A DNA stretch of 64,000 nucleotides, from assembly GCA_964019135.1 (NCBI GenBank), contig OZ025252.1, forward strand, positions 3,860,823 through 3,924,822, in the 5' to 3' direction. The translations under genes were made by a program, and so were the position numbers. The notes below the pieces were generated by a model. That model did no database searches, was not told where the DNA came from, and was given only the letters and a program-made list of their open reading frames with translations. Positions 62,265-64,000 of this stretch are shown here, one piece after another (positions within the stretch are counted from its first letter, which is position 1; every line of letters begins with the position of its first letter). The stretch comes from Arenicola marina. Taxonomy: Eukaryota; Annelida; Polychaeta; Arenicolidae.

Positions 62265-64000
62265 ACCTCTCTCCCCTGTCGTCATTCGGCCACCGAGGAC
62301 CATGTCGAAGACACCTCCCTCCCCGTCGTCATTCGCCCACCGAGGACCATGTCTAAGAGACCTCCCTCCCCAGTCGTCATTCGGCCACCGAGGACCATGT
62401 CTAAGATACCTCCCTCCCCAGTCGTCATTCGGCCACCGAGGACCATGTCTAAGATACCTCTCTCCCCTGTCGTCATTCGGCCACCGAGGGCCATGTCGAA
62501 GATACCTCCCTCCCCAGCCGTCATTCGCCCACCGAGGACCATGTCTAAGATACCTCCCTCCCCAGTCGTCATTCGGCCACCGAGGACCATGTCTAAGATA
62601 CCTCTCTCCCCTGTCGTCATTCGGCCACCGAGGGCCATGTCGAAGATACCTCCCTCCCCGTCGTCATTCGCCCACCGAGGGCCATGTCTAAGATACCTCC
62701 CTCCCCAGTCGTCATTCGGCCACCGAGGACCATGTCTAAGATACCTCTCTCCCCTGTCGTCATTCGGCCACCGAGGGCCATGTCGAAGATACCTCCCTCC
62801 CCAGACGTCATTCGGCCACCGAGGACCATGTCGAAGATACCTCCCTCTCCAGACGTCAATCGGCCACCGAGGGCCATGTCGAAGATACCTCCCTCCCCAG
62901 TCGTCATTCGGCCATTTAGGACCATGTCGAAGATACCTCCCTCCCCCACCGAGGGAAATGTGGAAGATACCTCCCTCCCCAGCCGTCACTCGACCACCGA
63001 GGACCATGTCGAAGATACCTCCCTCCCCAGTCGTCATTCCGCCATTTAGGACCATGTCGAAGAGACCTCCCTCCCCAGCCGTCACTCGCCCACCGAGGGC
63101 CATGTCGAAGATACCTCCCTCCCCAGCCGTCACTCGACCACCGAGGGCCATGTCGTAGATACCTCCCTCCCCAGTCGTCATTCGGCCATTTAGGACCATG
63201 TCGAAGATACCTCCCTCCCCCACCGAGGGCCATGTGGAAGATACCTCCCTCCCCAGCCGTCACTCGACCATCGAGGACCATGTCGAAGATACCTCCGTCC
63301 CCAGCCGTCACTCGGCCTCCGAGGGCCATGTCGAAGATACCTCCCTCCCCAGCCGTCACTCGACCATCGAGGACCATGTCGAAGATACCTCCCTCCCCAG
63401 CCGTCACTCGCCCACCGAGGGCCATGTCGAAGATACCTCGCTCCCCAGCCGTCACTCGGCCACCGAGGGCCATGTCGAAGATACCTCCGTCCCCAGTCGT
63501 CACTCGGCCACCGAGGGCCATGTCGCAGATACCTCCCTCCCCAGTCGTCACTCGACCACCGAGGACCATGTGGAAGATACCTCCGTCCCCAGTCGTCACT
63601 CGGCCACCGAGGGCCATGTCGCAGATACCTCCCTCCCCAGCCGTCACTCGCCCACCGAGGACCATGTCGAAGATACCTCCGTCCCCAGTCGTCACTCGGC
63701 CACCGAGGGCCATGTCGCAGATACCTCCCTCCCCAGTCGTCACTCGACCACCGAGGACCATGTCGAAGATACCTCCCTCCCCAGTCGTCATTCGGCCACC
63801 GAGGACCATGTCTAAGATACCTCTCTCCCCTGTCGTCATTCGGCCACCGAGGGCCATGTCGGAGATACCTCCCTCCCCAGACGTCATTCGGCCACCGAGG
63901 ACCATGTCGAAGATACCTCCCTCCCCAGTCGTCATTCGGCCACCGAGGACCATGTCTAAGATACCTCCCTCCCCAGTCGTCATTCGGCCACCGAGGACCA
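62265..64000. repeat. 48-bp tandem array running off the window, about 36 copies
   Basis: The unit (plus strand) is gtcgaagatacctccctccc, cagtcgtcattcggccaccg, aggaccat. Units vary at a few sites and some are shortened (ctcccccaccgaggg). As 48 is divisible by three and the unit lacks stops in several frames, frames of over 300 codons stay open on both strands. Confidence 0.96.

Larger units (their letters stand above)
60879..64000. other. Probable first intron of striatin
   Basis: Upstream of exon 60775-60878 I find no N-terminal striatin exon on the minus strand up to the window edge. The stretch holds a MITE (61214-61594), a SINE (61615-61800), unique sequence (61801-62264) and a 48-bp array (62265-64000). 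Confidence 0.6.

Noticed and set aside
62282-63983. Open reading frames of 313 and 355 codons (GGIFDMVLGGRMTTGE-type repeats) and 269 codons on the other strand
   Set aside because: They lie wholly inside a 48-bp tandem array whose length is a multiple of three, are open on both strands at once, and sit in what should be a striatin intron.

Overview
The window is animal nuclear DNA: intron-rich genes with GT-AG and a few GC-AG introns, tRNA-derived SINEs, MITE-like elements, and tandem repeats covering about 30% of the sequence (my estimate). I read three protein genes and one tRNA gene. The very many intronic minisatellites, several carrying copies of the neighbouring exon edge, fit a lancelet (Branchiostoma). 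I recall boundary-spanning minisatellites called mirages being described from amphioxus, but could not check this. Another invertebrate, such as a mollusc, is not excluded.

Layout. 874-28609 (+) is the 3' two thirds of a UBR1/UBR2-type N-recognin E3 ubiquitin ligase: 27 exons, 1127 codons, ending in the family C-terminus; its 5' part lies left of the window. 28610-33702 is intergenic, with short tandem repeats and one SINE. 33703-37925 (-) is a type-B carboxylesterase (8 exons, 530 codons) with a full Ser-Glu-His triad. 38923-38996 (+) is tRNA-Thr(AGT). 38997-45168 is intergenic, with a TTAA-flanked MITE and a 54-bp tandem array. 45169-60878 (-) is striatin, the STRIPAK scaffold and PP2A regulatory subunit: 18 exons, 714 codons, lacking only the N-terminal exon, which should lie right of the window. 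The three genes have unrelated known roles (N-degron proteolysis, ester hydrolysis, phosphatase-kinase scaffolding) and I see no operon-like link.

The main signal is how the tandem arrays relate to gene structure. At no fewer than a dozen exon edges the repeat unit contains the edge itself: exon tail plus 5' splice site repeated into the downstream intron, or 3' splice site plus exon head repeated into the upstream intron. In one case the unit holds the last codons and stop of the esterase. In every case the site that gives a conserved protein is the copy nearest the coding exon, so the remaining copies must be ignored by the splicing machinery. One 92-bp UBR exon has an acceptor array on one side and a donor array on the other. 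Three GC-AG introns occur among the 50 introns resolved. I saw no retrovirus-like or other capsid-bearing element.
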